A stretch of 34,046 nt of DNA. Origin: Actinomycetes bacterium (GTDB lineage: Bacteria > Actinomycetota > Acidimicrobiia > Acidimicrobiales > JABEUL01). Both the position numbers and the translations under genes were made by a program. Below, in pieces: positions 7,175-16,543 of the stretch. Positions within the stretch are counted from its first letter, which is position 1. Each line of letters begins with the position of its first letter. The notes under the pieces were generated by a model. That model saw only the letters and a program-made list of their open reading frames with translations. It ran no database searches and was not told the origin of the DNA. The stretch lies in contig JAJZNL010000025.1 of the NCBI GenBank assembly GCA_021852345.1, positions 1 to 34,046 of the forward strand, written 5' to 3'.

Positions 7175-8284
7175 CTAAATAAGTTTAGCGGCTATTGAGC
7201 TCGCGTTTTTTAGTGCAGACCCGTCAGCACCCTGCAACGAATAATTTTGCAACGGATTATATCTACTTTCATCCATCATATCTTTAAGTAAATCGATAAA
7301 TTCGATTTTTGGGTCGATAAATAGATATCTGGACAATGAGCCAGGAATGGTATTAACCTCATTCAAATAAACCTCAGATTCCCCAACAAGAAAATCAAAT
7401 CGCGACACTCCCCTAACCCCTAAAATACTGGCAGCTTGAAGTGTAATTTCAGTTATCATATCAGAAATCTTCTGATCCAATTTCGCTGGCAGCTCTCGTG
7501 AGGCACCGACCATTCCCTGTCCTGGTATGTACTTATCGGTGTAACTCAAAATTTCATTGTCAGAATTTAGCCTAAGAGGTCTCTCGATCGCAGACAGTTG
7601 AATTGACGGGTAACTTTTGACGGCGATTTGAACGTCATGCAAGTCTCGCCGATACGGCTCTACCACTGCCCCTGATTTAAAATGCACATTGGAACTCAGT
7701 CGCGAAACCGCAGTATCGACATCAGCCACAACATCAATACCTATAGAAGACCCACCGAACCTTGGTTTTAAAATGTAAGGTCCTTCGTAAGGCAGAGTCT
7801 TGGTATAAGCTTCCAGAAGTTGACGATCTAAGGTTGGGATTCCGCTAGCCTTCATAAGAAGACCGAAAGCCATCTTATCCATTCCCAGGAGGGCATAGCT
7901 TAAACTGGGACCTGTATAATTTATTCCGCAAATATCAAGAGCCCCCTGAAGAGCCCCCGATTCTCCCGGACCACCGTGGCAACAATTAATCAGCGACTGA
8001 AATTCAATCTTCTTTTCTCTCTTGGTCAACTTAGTCGCCGTTTCATAAAACCCACCAGTATCAGATACCTTAAATGTCAACTCGGTGGACTTCTTGGTTA
8101 TATCTTGAGTAAAATCACTGGGTTCCAAGCTTGGTGAAACATTTAGGAACTCACCTGACTTAGACCAGTAGATTGCAATAACTTCAAAATGGTCCTTTAA
8201 AGCAACAATAGCCTGCAGCCCCGTTAAAATACTTATGTCATGTTCAGGCGACGGTCCGCCGAATATCACTCCTACTGCTGCCAA
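7175..8284 (-). CDS. ddl: D-alanine--D-alanine ligase
   Basis: Ddl joins two D-Ala with ATP to make the dipeptide added by MurF during peptidoglycan precursor synthesis in the cytoplasm. The 369-aa protein shows the ATP-grasp plan: GGPSPEHDIS at 9-18, YTGPS-x5-GMDK near 127, PYILKPRFGGSSIGI near 168, and the Mg/ATP motif RFDFLVGESEVYLNEVNTIPG near 295. The segment EPYRRDLHDVQIAV replaces the more usual EE-x5-GRE-V pattern of the omega-loop region and is divergent. The TTG start is supported by GGAG 8 nt upstream. A 460-bp gap with a possible structured RNA separates it from the MurF-like gene. Confidence 0.92.
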   Translation of the reverse strand: MAAVGVIFGGPSPEHDISILTGLQAIVALKDHFEVIAIYWSKSGEFLNVSPSLEPSDFTQDITKKSTELTFKVSDTGGFYETATKLTKREKKIEFQSLINCCHGGPGESGALQGALDICGINYTGPSLSYALLGMDKMAFGLLMKASGIPTLDRQLLEAYTKTLPYEGPYILKPRFGGSSIGIDVVADVDTAVSRLSSNVHFKSGAVVEPYRRDLHDVQIAVKSYPSIQLSAIERPLRLNSDNEILSYTDKYIPGQGMVGASRELPAKLDQKISDMITEITLQAASILGVRGVSRFDFLVGESEVYLNEVNTIPGSLSRYLFIDPKIEFIDLLKDMMDESRYNPLQNYSLQGADGSALKNASSIAAKLI

Positions 8285-8744
8285 GTTACTCTCCTTGCTT
8301 TACGGCAATCTATTTTTCGATCGATCAATTGACTGAGTTGATGAATCACTTCAACAATTTTATCTTTTGAGATAATTTCTATGCCAATTTACCTATTTAA
8401 TTTTACTAACAATGTTAGGCAAGCTCAGACATTCCAGCGATTAATCCCAAATTGTTCATACGAACTGTTTTGAGTAAATTAAAGGTAATAATCAGTTAGA
8501 AATAATAGACGAAATAAGCAGATCCAAGACACTTTTAATAAAAGTTCATTTGAATGCATCTGGTTAAACAAGATGGCTATAGGATCTGCCTAGAAACCAT
8601 TCAAATCAAAGAATCTGATTAAAGATTTGCTAGTAAATTCATTAATTTCTAAGCTTTGACCTGTTTCAACATTTATTAAATGCATAGACAGGAAACTTAT
8701 TTCTCGGTTAGATATTTTAGTGGTTACGTTAATACTTGCGAATT
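8285..8744. other. 460-bp gap between the MurF-like gene and ddl
   Basis: No gene with family support. It holds a possible structured RNA at 8518-8606 (listed separately). It also holds a small hairpin TTATCT-TTTG-AGATAA at 8360-8375, about 76 nt ahead of the ddl start. The gap is unusual because the neighbouring genes in this run are packed 2-10 bp apart. Confidence 0.5.
8518..8606 (-). ncRNA. Candidate structured RNA with pseudoknot topology
   Basis: Two perfect stems interleave: GCAGATCC at 8518-8525 with GGATCTGC at 8582-8589 (8 bp), and ATTTGAATG at 8548-8556 with CATTCAAAT at 8598-8606 (9 bp). Their order A-B-A'-B' is that of an H-type pseudoknot. The first loop holds a further hairpin, ACTTTT 8531-8536 with AAAAGT 8540-8545. 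Strand is not determined by the repeats. I give minus because the neighbouring genes are transcribed that way and the element would sit about 230 nt upstream of the ddl start codon. I recognise no known RNA family. Confidence 0.3.
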
Positions 8745-10295
8745 TTAGGGATAATGATCCGGCAAGTCATTTTCAAACAGAATTACATCATCGCTGTTGC
8801 AATTATCCTTTATCCAAGATGTAACTTCTTGTCGGTTCACAAACCACTTGCTTCTTGCGCCAACCGATAGCAAGGCCTTCTTATTTGTGTTTTTGACTAC
8901 AAGTAACATACCGTCAGATTCCTTAACAAGGCGAGCAAATTTACGATTAGCGTCATATTGCAAGGAGCCCATTTCAACCATTCCGGGTGTTACAACATAT
9001 AATTTTGACTTAAGTTTCAATCTACTTTTGGCACGAGCTAAAGCCAATTCTGCTCCTGCCGGGTTTGAATTAAACGTATCATCAACCAGAACAATGCCGT
9101 TTTCAGCTACAGTAACAGTAGCCCGATGGTCAACTGTGGGAAGGTTTTGCGTCAAATTAACCAACTCTTCGCTTTTGATTCCAAAATAAAGACTGATTCC
9201 TATTGCAATGGCGACATTAATTGCTGGAGCGTTGTCAGTTCCAAGCGAAAATTCACCTACAGGCTGAGCATTGATATAGAGTTTGGCTACTTCGTTATTG
9301 GCTACTAACACAACATCAGCAGTTTCTAATTTGGCCTGATCTACTGAACATTTACAGACTCGCATCGGATCAAACCCCAATTCACCGTTTTTTAACTTAT
9401 CTGCGATATTAGATATCAGCTCATTGTCAACATTTAAAACAGCATATTTAGCGAATTCAAATATTTCTGATTTTGCATTTAAGATATTTTCAAGCGTTTT
9501 CATTCTTTCCAAATGAACCGGTCCTATCGACACCAATGCTGCAACTTCAGGTTTTAGCCAAGAAACCATCTGTTTAATTTCACCCTTACCATATGTACCC
9601 ATTTCAGCAACAAATACGTTAGTTCGGTGATGTAAGTTTTCTAAAACTGTCCTACTTAAGCCATTTTTATTATTAAAACTCTTAGGAGAAACTACAGTTT
9701 CCTTGAAATGGGATAAAAAGTGACCTGCGAGAACTTTTGTTGAGGTTTTACCATATGAACCCGTTATCCCTACCACGACGGGGTCTATCTCTTTAAGTTT
9801 CTTTTGCGCCTGAAATAAATATTTTCTCGAAAGACTGTTTTCAATCGGTGAATTTATAAGTAAAGCCAAATCGATAAAAAAAGGAATTAATATCGCCAAA
9901 ACTACCACAGACGCCCCATAAAGTTTTTCCGGTGATATAAGAGTAATTGTAAGTAACAAAAGAAAATAAATCAACCAGGAAGTACCCGCAATCACTTTAA
10001 GCCTCCTCGTAAAAACGAGTTTCGAAGTTTTCCCTTTATACGATAAATATAACGGCGAAACAAGAAGAAAGATAATTGAAAGTATTGACAGCGGCCAAAA
10101 CCAAAAGGAAATTATGGCTGCAGTGAAAGCAAAAATTAAAAAAAAGTATGAACCGTTAAACTTATACCATCGAATTGCGAATCTTGAAACACTGAAAGCA
10201 ATGTAATGTTCGCGTTGAGCAATCCTTAAATACCTTATAGCGCCTACTGCTACGGCTAAAGCTTCTAGGATAACGACAATTAACAAGATATACAC
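8745..10295 (-). CDS. MurF-like Mur ligase with N-terminal membrane domain
   Basis: Residues about 1-150 form roughly five membrane helices (1-20, 50-65, 67-85, 103-120, 128-148). A Mur-ligase ATPase follows, with P-loop GITGSYGKTST at 176-186, VAEMGTYGKGE near 231 and VSIGPVHLERM near 256. A C-terminal domain carries DHRATV, VDDTFNSNPAG and the closing ENDLPDHYP. The DDTFNSNPAG and ENDLPD motifs match MurF, which adds D-Ala-D-Ala to the UDP-MurNAc-tripeptide. The downstream ddl makes that dipeptide, so a MurF role is the best reading. Classical MurF is soluble at about 450 aa, so the membrane domain is an addition. It could also be a paralogue with a different acceptor. The GTG start lies 10 bp after the hydrolase stop. 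Confidence 0.8.
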   Translation of the reverse strand: MYILLIVVILEALAVAVGAIRYLRIAQREHYIAFSVSRFAIRWYKFNGSYFFLIFAFTAAIISFWFWPLSILSIIFLLVSPLYLSYKGKTSKLVFTRRLKVIAGTSWLIYFLLLLTITLISPEKLYGASVVVLAILIPFFIDLALLINSPIENSLSRKYLFQAQKKLKEIDPVVVGITGSYGKTSTKVLAGHFLSHFKETVVSPKSFNNKNGLSRTVLENLHHRTNVFVAEMGTYGKGEIKQMVSWLKPEVAALVSIGPVHLERMKTLENILNAKSEIFEFAKYAVLNVDNELISNIADKLKNGELGFDPMRVCKCSVDQAKLETADVVLVANNEVAKLYINAQPVGEFSLGTDNAPAINVAIAIGISLYFGIKSEELVNLTQNLPTVDHRATVTVAENGIVLVDDTFNSNPAGAELALARAKSRLKLKSKLYVVTPGMVEMGSLQYDANRKFARLVKESDGMLLVVKNTNKKALLSVGARSKWFVNRQEVTSWIKDNCNSDDVILFENDLPDHYP

Positions 10296-10305
10296 GTATC
10301 CGACA

Positions 10306-11115
10306 TCATCTATTTTGCAAACTGTTGGTGACTAAATCTGCCACTATTGTTACAAACTCGTCAGGCTTTTCAAGAGGAGCCATATGACCGCATCCTTTAA
10401 TATCGATTAACGTTATATTCCTACCGGGGAATTCGGCAATTACGCGCTCTGCAACCTCGATCACTATTTCTGTATCATTTTGACCCCATGCGAGAATTAT
10501 CTTACAGTTTGATTTTTTAAGTTCGCTTATATACAAGTCGGCGTTAGTCTCGGCGATCACTTTTACTAAGGTATCCCTGACCTTTCCCGTTGCATTTTTA
10601 TAATCTGTAGACCCGTAACGCATTTTAAGTTCTTCCACCTTAGAATCGGGTATGAGTTTAATACTATTTAAGATTTTATAGGTTTTGAGTACTCTGTTGG
10701 GCTTTACCTTTGACCTTGTCGGATCGGCCACGATAGGAACGCCCGTAAGAACCATCCCTTTGATCTTATCTTGCAACATCGATTGTAAAAATATAGCGAC
10801 ACGTCCGCCAAACGAATGTCCCAGAACGACAAAATCATCAAATTCGCCCCCAATTGCATCTGCGACTTTCTTGGCATAGTCGAACGACCCTGCCGTAAAT
10901 TTTTCATCGAGCAGGCCGTCAAATTCATACCCGCTTGCGCCAAAACCCGGTAGATCCAAAGCTATAGACGATATCCCATAATCGTTGTACAGGGATTCGG
11001 CAATTTTATTAAAGTCTTTAGAGGAACGTTGCCACCCATGTAGAAACAGTACCTTCGGCTTTGATTGCCCATACTGTTGCCCATAGAGATGATTTGACCC
11101 AAATGCTTTCAGCAC
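10306..11115 (-). CDS. Alpha/beta-hydrolase fold protein
   Basis: The 269-aa protein has the standard alpha/beta-hydrolase layout: oxyanion segment FLHGWQRSS near 24-32, nucleophile elbow VLGHSFGGR near 98-106 (Ser in G-H-S-F-G), the acid likely in AWGQND near 214, and the catalytic His in GCGHMAPLEKP near 246. The catalytic triad therefore appears complete. It resembles the MhpC/BioH-type esterases, and the substrate is not evident. The GTG start lies 2 bp after the pheT stop, which suggests translational coupling, and the MurF-like gene follows 10 bp later. This places it between tRNA charging and cell-wall genes with no obvious functional link. Confidence 0.87.
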   Translation of the reverse strand: MLKAFGSNHLYGQQYGQSKPKVLFLHGWQRSSKDFNKIAESLYNDYGISSIALDLPGFGASGYEFDGLLDEKFTAGSFDYAKKVADAIGGEFDDFVVLGHSFGGRVAIFLQSMLQDKIKGMVLTGVPIVADPTRSKVKPNRVLKTYKILNSIKLIPDSKVEELKMRYGSTDYKNATGKVRDTLVKVIAETNADLYISELKKSNCKIILAWGQNDTEIVIEVAERVIAEFPGRNITLIDIKGCGHMAPLEKPDEFVTIVADLVTNSLQNR

Positions 11116-11117
11116 CG

Positions 11118-13703
11118 CTATCTAAGCCTTGCATTGACCGACTTTTGAGCATCAGAAATAATCTTTGACCTTAAATCGGCAATATCAGATTCGGAAAGTG
11201 TCGAATTGGGATTTGCCACCCGCACCTTAAAAGCCAGAGATTTCTCATCTTCAGATAATGGATTACCTGTAAACACATCAAATAGCCAAACTTGAGCAAC
11301 TAAGTCCTCCATGGAACTCTCTATACTACCTTTAAGTTCCGATGCAGTCACCTCACTATTAACTACAAAAGCCAAATCAAATTCCGCTTGCGGGTATTTT
11401 GACTGAAGGATTCGCCTGTTTTTTTCCCCTAAAGCTAACATCGTCACCAAATCAAGTTCAAAATATATTGCTCCATATGTTTCTTGTCCATAGTATTCTA
11501 CAAAACTGCGATTTAATTCGCCCACAAAGCCGAAGACATTTTCGTGAGATGCGATAAAAGCAGTTTTACCTGGATTGAAAATTTTAGCATCTGTTTTTAG
11601 TTCGTCCACAGATAACATTGACAGATCCAAAGGTTGCCAAGTAAACTCGTTGACTTTGGTATCAAAATTGTGTTCAACCTTGCTGCCTCTCAAATCGATT
11701 GAATCGAATTTATATAAGTTAATTAAACGAAAATCCGGCACGGCCAACATACGTTGAATTTCAAAGACAGCCTTTAAGGCAGCTTGTTCATTTGATTCAT
11801 TTAAAAGACAAAGTCCGCCGACCTTTACGGATTCCAAAGGAGGCGTTGAATCCGAATAGAATCTGAAGATATGACCTACTTCGAATAGATTTACCGGTTT
11901 AAACTTATGCCGTGAGTTTTTAACGGCCGCCTGGACCAGTCCGGGTGCCAACGACATCCTTAAAACAGCTTCTTCTTTTGCCAGAGGCAATGCCAACATT
12001 ATCTCTTCGCCGTGAATTTTAAGAGTCGACTGTAGCTTTGAGGGCAGAAATGTCGACGTCCAACACTCGTTAAATCCTAACGCCGTTAGACATGACTTAA
12101 CTTTTCGTATTATTACGTTTAAGTTGTGATTCGAGCCGACATCCGGCGTTTTCAAAAACTCCTTTGGAATTCTCTCGTAACCGTAAATCCTGGCTATCTC
12201 CTCGATTACATCAATCTCTCTGTCAGAGTCTGGACGAAAGGTGGGTATTTGTATCTTTAGAATCTCATCTTCTACATTTTCTGACAAAGACCCGCCTTTG
12301 CCCACTATCTTAAAACCGAGAGGTTCAATATATTCAGACACCAAGGCTGCCGACAATCCGACCCCCAGGATATTTTTAACGCGACTCAATCTTAATTCTA
12401 CCGTTTTCGGTTCAACTTTACTGGGTCGAAGTACTTTAATTCCTGTGACTTTAATCTCCGTCGGTGAATTTTGGACAACCAATTGTATGTATCGAATTAT
12501 TGTGGCTTCAATTCCGAACGGATCCACCCCTCTTTCAAACCTCTTTGAAGCTTCAGATTTAAGATTCATCCTTTTAGATGTTCTAACTATCGCCAACGGA
12601 TAAAAGTTTGCAACCTCAAGTGCTAAATTTGAGGTTTTTTCGCTAATTTCGGTGGAAGTTCCCCCCATAATTCCGGCAATTCCTATCGGTTCTGCGCCGT
12701 TGGTTATTACAATATCTGGAGTTTGATCACTGATCCCGGGAATGCTTGTTGCCAGCTCTCTGGTTTGCGAATCCAAAGTTTCTAATTTTTCGCCTTCGAC
12801 TGCAGAGCGAACCAAGATCTGCTTTGTTGACAAAGAGTCTCGATCGTAGGGATGCGTAGGTTGTCCTCTTTCCAACATAAGATAGTTTGAAATATCGACA
12901 AGATTGTTCAGCGGTCTCATTTTTGAAATTAATAACCGCTGTTGTATCAGAAAACTGGATTTTGATACTGTGACATTTTCGATTTCGGCCAGTCCGAAGG
13001 CTGGAGTTAGTTCGGCATCCTGAATTTGAACACCGATTTGGTCAACTACCATTTCACTTAATTCAACCTGATCTATCTTAAGGTCAACTATTAAGGAATT
13101 TTGATCGAGGTTATCACGAAAAGCAAGACCATATTTTGCACTTAGATCTCGTGCAATTCCGATTATCGACAAGGCATCGGGTCTATTCCCTTCAGTCTCT
13201 ATATCGAACACAACATCAGGGATAATATTCATTACCTCGACCAAAGATTTACCTAAATCACCGTCTTCTGCATCTAATAGCATCAGTCCGTTTTCATCGG
13301 ATGCCAATGATATCTCAGAGCCCGAACATAACATACCAAAAGAGGTCACCCCACGCATGGTTCTCTCTTTAATCTCCAACTTGTTTGGCAAAACTGTCCC
13401 TATCGGCGCATACGGAACGAAATCACCTATATCAAAATTCCAAGCACCGCAAACAACTGTAATGGGTTCGTCCAATCTGATGTCTGTAGTTATCTTACGA
13501 ATCTTATCGGCGCCCTTTATCGAATCTATTCCAATAACTTTGGCAATTTTAATTTCGTCTATATCTTTACCGTAGTAGTAATAAGAATCTATTACAAGAC
13601 CAAGCGAATTAAAAGTGTCCACTAGCTTCTGTATTGACGTCTCGTCTAGTGCATCAGCTGGTACATCTACGAATTCTTTTAGCCAATTTAATGTAACTAT
13701 CAT
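11118..13703 (-). CDS. pheT: Phenylalanyl-tRNA synthetase beta chain
   Basis: PheT pairs with PheS in an alpha2-beta2 enzyme that charges tRNA-Phe. The 861-aa protein contains, in order, an N-terminal segment with a tRNA-binding OB fold at about 40-150 (KVIGIDSIKGADKI, VVCGAWNF), the B3/B4 editing domain at about 215-400 (DISNYLMLERGQPTHPYD, GIMGG), a B5 domain at about 430-520 ending in IEEIARIYGYERIP, the catalytic-like core, and the C-terminal ferredoxin-like anticodon domain (YPQAEFDLAFVV onward). It is slightly longer than the usual ~800 aa. A GAGAG sequence precedes the ATG. It follows pheS by 9 bp. Confidence 0.97.
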   Translation of the reverse strand: MIVTLNWLKEFVDVPADALDETSIQKLVDTFNSLGLVIDSYYYYGKDIDEIKIAKVIGIDSIKGADKIRKITTDIRLDEPITVVCGAWNFDIGDFVPYAPIGTVLPNKLEIKERTMRGVTSFGMLCSGSEISLASDENGLMLLDAEDGDLGKSLVEVMNIIPDVVFDIETEGNRPDALSIIGIARDLSAKYGLAFRDNLDQNSLIVDLKIDQVELSEMVVDQIGVQIQDAELTPAFGLAEIENVTVSKSSFLIQQRLLISKMRPLNNLVDISNYLMLERGQPTHPYDRDSLSTKQILVRSAVEGEKLETLDSQTRELATSIPGISDQTPDIVITNGAEPIGIAGIMGGTSTEISEKTSNLALEVANFYPLAIVRTSKRMNLKSEASKRFERGVDPFGIEATIIRYIQLVVQNSPTEIKVTGIKVLRPSKVEPKTVELRLSRVKNILGVGLSAALVSEYIEPLGFKIVGKGGSLSENVEDEILKIQIPTFRPDSDREIDVIEEIARIYGYERIPKEFLKTPDVGSNHNLNVIIRKVKSCLTALGFNECWTSTFLPSKLQSTLKIHGEEIMLALPLAKEEAVLRMSLAPGLVQAAVKNSRHKFKPVNLFEVGHIFRFYSDSTPPLESVKVGGLCLLNESNEQAALKAVFEIQRMLAVPDFRLINLYKFDSIDLRGSKVEHNFDTKVNEFTWQPLDLSMLSVDELKTDAKIFNPGKTAFIASHENVFGFVGELNRSFVEYYGQETYGAIYFELDLVTMLALGEKNRRILQSKYPQAEFDLAFVVNSEVTASELKGSIESSMEDLVAQVWLFDVFTGNPLSEDEKSLAFKVRVANPNSTLSESDIADLRSKIISDAQKSVNARLR

Positions 13704-13712
13704 TATCTCTCT

Positions 13713-14789
13713 CTAAAACTGCAACATGATCCTAAGATCGTTTTCGGTGAGATCTCTCATATCTGACAGCGAATACTTCATCTGAACAAGACGATCAATA
13801 CCAAATCCAAAAGCAAACCCATTCCAGACCTCAGAATCAATTCCTACGGCTTTAAAGACTTCTGGATCAACCATCCCGCAACCACCGAGTTCGATCCAAC
13901 CGGTATTTGAACATGTTCTACAGCCGTCGCCCGAACATATGGTACATGTTATTTCGAATTCTGCCGACGGCTCAGTGAACGGAAAATATGCCGGTCGCAA
14001 CCTTGCGTGTATATTTGGTCCAAAGTAACTAGACGTAAACTTTTCAATTGTTCCCGCTAAATGTCCAAAATTTATATCTTTGTCAATCACCAATCCTTCA
14101 ATTTGATGAAAAATGGCAAGATGTCTTGCATCGGGGGTATCTCTGCGAAAACAACGACCCGGCATTACCGTATAGATCGGCGGTTCATAGGTTTTCATAA
14201 CCCGTACCTGCACTGGAGAGGTGTGGGCACGCATCAGAATTGTTTCAGGTTGAGCGGTATTTAAATAGAATGTATCCCACATTCCTCTGGCGGGATGATC
14301 TTTAGGAATATTCAATGCTTCGAAGTTATACCAATCCGTCTCAGCTTCGGGACCATCCATTACGCTAAATCCCATTGCAACAAATATATCTTCCAATTCA
14401 CCTTGAGCCACCGTAACCGGGTGGAGTGCACCCAGCCCGTTACCATAAATCGAATTAAGTGAAGCTACGTATTGGGTTAGATCAACTTTCTCATAATTCA
14501 ATTCCGATAATAACGCAAGCTCTTGCCCTTTGGCATGAAATGTTTCGTTCACTTTTTCTAAAGCGTCCGTCAAAACCTTGCCGACCTCTTTTCGCGCATT
14601 AGGTTCAATATCTTTGAGCCTCGAGCGCAAGGCAATTAAAGGCGAATGCTTACCCGCAACCAAAGGAGCGACGGTTTTTAATTCTTCTTCGTTAAAGCAT
14701 TTACTAATGATTTCAAGAGTGTCGTTTAAAACCGTCTCGATATTTTTTATAAGATCCATCGGATTATCCGAAAGCTCCTTTTCTTGCAT
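13713..14789 (-). CDS. pheS: Phenylalanyl-tRNA synthetase alpha chain
   Basis: The catalytic subunit of Phe-tRNA synthetase, a class II aminoacyl-tRNA synthetase. After an N-terminal coiled-coil of about 100 residues come motif 2 (PGRCFRRDTPDARH, FHQIEGLVID) and motif 3 (GFAFGFGIDRLVQMKYSLSD). The four-Cys cluster CTICSGDGCRTC is common in one PheS subgroup. I take the ATG at 14789 (358 aa). A TTG two codons upstream at 14795 is also possible, because AAGGA lies within reach of both. pheT follows by 9 bp. Confidence 0.96.
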   Translation of the reverse strand: MQEKELSDNPMDLIKNIETVLNDTLEIISKCFNEEELKTVAPLVAGKHSPLIALRSRLKDIEPNARKEVGKVLTDALEKVNETFHAKGQELALLSELNYEKVDLTQYVASLNSIYGNGLGALHPVTVAQGELEDIFVAMGFSVMDGPEAETDWYNFEALNIPKDHPARGMWDTFYLNTAQPETILMRAHTSPVQVRVMKTYEPPIYTVMPGRCFRRDTPDARHLAIFHQIEGLVIDKDINFGHLAGTIEKFTSSYFGPNIHARLRPAYFPFTEPSAEFEITCTICSGDGCRTCSNTGWIELGGCGMVDPEVFKAVGIDSEVWNGFAFGFGIDRLVQMKYSLSDMRDLTENDLRIMLQF

Positions 14790-14933
14790 CAGCAATATTT
14801 CCTTTTTACCTTATAAACGAAAACCCAATCAATTTCTTTTGCTTAAATCGTTATCGCACTTTGTCGCCGTGCATACCAATCCACAAAAGTACCAGCACTA
14901 GGGTTACATCTGAACGTTATTGACTCATTTAAA

Positions 14934-15803
14934 CTAAAATTTTTGACTCTGTTTTATACAAATGTCTCTTAATATGATACCAGCCGATACAGACAGGTTA
15001 AGTGACTCCACATTTGGCGCCGTGTCAATTGTTATCGACTCATCAAACATTTGCCATAACGTTTCATTTAGGCCATGCGCTTCAGAACCTAAAACCAATG
15101 AAATATTCGCAGCAAAAGTCATTTTTTCCAAAGACGTCCCTCTATTGACGTATGTTCCGTATATCTTTTGGCCTGACTTCTTAATTAGATCCAAAGCAGT
15201 CTCAAGTCGATTTTGGACAAAAGGCCTCACGTAGAACACGGTTCCGGCCGAACTTCTAATAACCTTTGGAGAATAGAATTCACAACTGTTTTGAGTCAAC
15301 ACTATTTGATTAAAATTAAATGCTACGGCAGATCTAACGATCGGGCCAAGATTATTGGGATCATTAATTGCATCTAAAACCAATATGTTTTCATTGTAAT
15401 TCAAAGAATCCATTGTACCCATTCTTTGAACTTTAACAATCCCTATAAGTCCGGGGGAAGTTCTAAGGGGGGAGACTGAAGCCATAGTTTTTGAATTAAT
15501 ACCGTAAATACCCACTTCGTCAAATAAGGTTCCAAATTTACCTATCAGTTCGGTGAGTTTGGTAATCGCCGAAGGATTCAAGGTATCGACATATATTTCC
15601 TTAACCGGAAAACCCATTTTGTTATCGGATGCTTCGACATGTTCTACGTATAGTGAATTGCTCAAAAGCAAGTCATGCAACAACGAATCACCTTGAATTA
15701 CCGAAAGATTAGATTCACTCCTATAAGCTTTATCGGTTGCAATTTTACGCAACGTCTTTATGCGAGGATTGGTCGGCGATAAATCAACAATTTCTCTTGA
15801 CAT
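14934..15803 (-). CDS. SpoU/TrmH-family RNA 2'-O-methyltransferase
   Basis: The 289-aa protein has an N-terminal substrate-binding domain of about 110 residues and a C-terminal SPOUT (trefoil-knot) methyltransferase domain. The latter has motif I NDPNNLGPIVRSA near 152, motif II LVLGSEAHGL near 234, and motif III near 258 with the NLSVSAGIIL helix. Members methylate ribose 2'-O positions in rRNA or tRNA. The place between rplT and pheS is the one held by TsnR-like rRNA methyltransferases in Actinobacteria, so an rRNA target is the best guess. No Shine-Dalgarno is visible before the ATG. The gap to rplT is 386 bp. Confidence 0.9.
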   Translation of the reverse strand: MSREIVDLSPTNPRIKTLRKIATDKAYRSESNLSVIQGDSLLHDLLLSNSLYVEHVEASDNKMGFPVKEIYVDTLNPSAITKLTELIGKFGTLFDEVGIYGINSKTMASVSPLRTSPGLIGIVKVQRMGTMDSLNYNENILVLDAINDPNNLGPIVRSAVAFNFNQIVLTQNSCEFYSPKVIRSSAGTVFYVRPFVQNRLETALDLIKKSGQKIYGTYVNRGTSLEKMTFAANISLVLGSEAHGLNETLWQMFDESITIDTAPNVESLNLSVSAGIILRDICIKQSQKF

Positions 15804-16189
15804 TATATTTTGGTAGCACGTTTTGAGACGTAGACAAAGATATTTTAATAATTACTCACGAGTTTAGCTTTGAATACGTGCCTCTGCAATAATTGGCTGT
15901 TTGCGATCTAGGTACGAACTCGCAATTTCTATAGAATCCAAAAATACATTGTTAATGCGCCTAATAGGTTCTGAAATCGTCCACAGTCAAATTATCTAAA
16001 CGACTGCTATATAGATAAAAAATCACCGTGATCCTCCGTTTAAAGATTTACGAAGCTTCAATTGGGTGGGTTTATCTAGACAGAACGCAATTTAATTATA
16101 TAAATCTTTGATTACGGAGATGAATCCAATAATAACCTTGGCGGCATTGTCATAATCAGCAATCAAGCCTCTAATCGTATTTCTAAATA
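15804..16189. other. Gap between rplT and the SpoU methyltransferase gene
   Basis: No family-supported gene. The rplT-proximal half carries an imperfect long stem (16034-16050 with 16101-16119) ending near a T6 run. A 21-codon frame on the minus strand (16026 to 15961, GTG start) has GGAGG at the right distance, but the GGAGG also forms part of the stem, so I do not call it a gene. Confidence 0.5.
16015..16119 (-). terminator. Structured 3' region of the infC-rpmI-rplT transcript
   Basis: On the minus strand, 71 nt after the rplT stop, CTCCGT (16119-16114) and TAAATCTTT-complement (16109-16101) pair with 16050-16042 and 16039-16034, giving 9 bp plus 6 bp with a small bulge. Directly after this come a short ATCA-TGAT hairpin and TTTTTT. 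The final hairpin is weak (4 bp, loop CGG), so termination efficiency is uncertain. Some transcripts may read through into the methyltransferase and pheST. Confidence 0.35.
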
Positions 16190-16543
16190 CTACTTTTCCG
16201 CCTTTAGCGAATCACAAAGGCTCTTAAACGCCTCCGGATTCTTAACAGCCAATTCGGCTAAGTTCTTTCTGTCCAGATCTATTTCTGCAATCTTTAGGGC
16301 ATTTATAAATTTGGAATACGACATCCCATTTTCCCTGACAGCGGCATTTATTCTTTGGATCCAAAGCCTTCGTAAGTCTCTTTTACGGGCCCGGCGGTCC
16401 CTGTAAGCATATTGCAACGAATGCATGACTTGCTCGTTGGCGGCCCGATATGACCTCGACTTGTTTCCATAATAACCTTTGGCTAATTCCAATATTGCTT
16501 TATGATGTTTTTTTGCGTTTACAGCTCTTTTAACTCTTGCCAT
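16190..16543 (-). CDS. rplT: 50S ribosomal protein L20
   Basis: L20 binds 23S rRNA early in large-subunit assembly. In several bacteria it also represses its own infC-rpmI-rplT operon by binding the leader mRNA. The 117-aa, strongly basic protein shows the full family pattern: [53 protein letters not shown] and the C-terminal FIN-x-LK segment. The ATG is preceded by GGAG at good distance. The 243-bp spacing from rpmI is unusually wide for this operon. Confidence 0.98.
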   Translation of the reverse strand: MARVKRAVNAKKHHKAILELAKGYYGNKSRSYRAANEQVMHSLQYAYRDRRARKRDLRRLWIQRINAAVRENGMSYSKFINALKIAEIDLDRKNLAELAVKNPEAFKSLCDSLKAEK

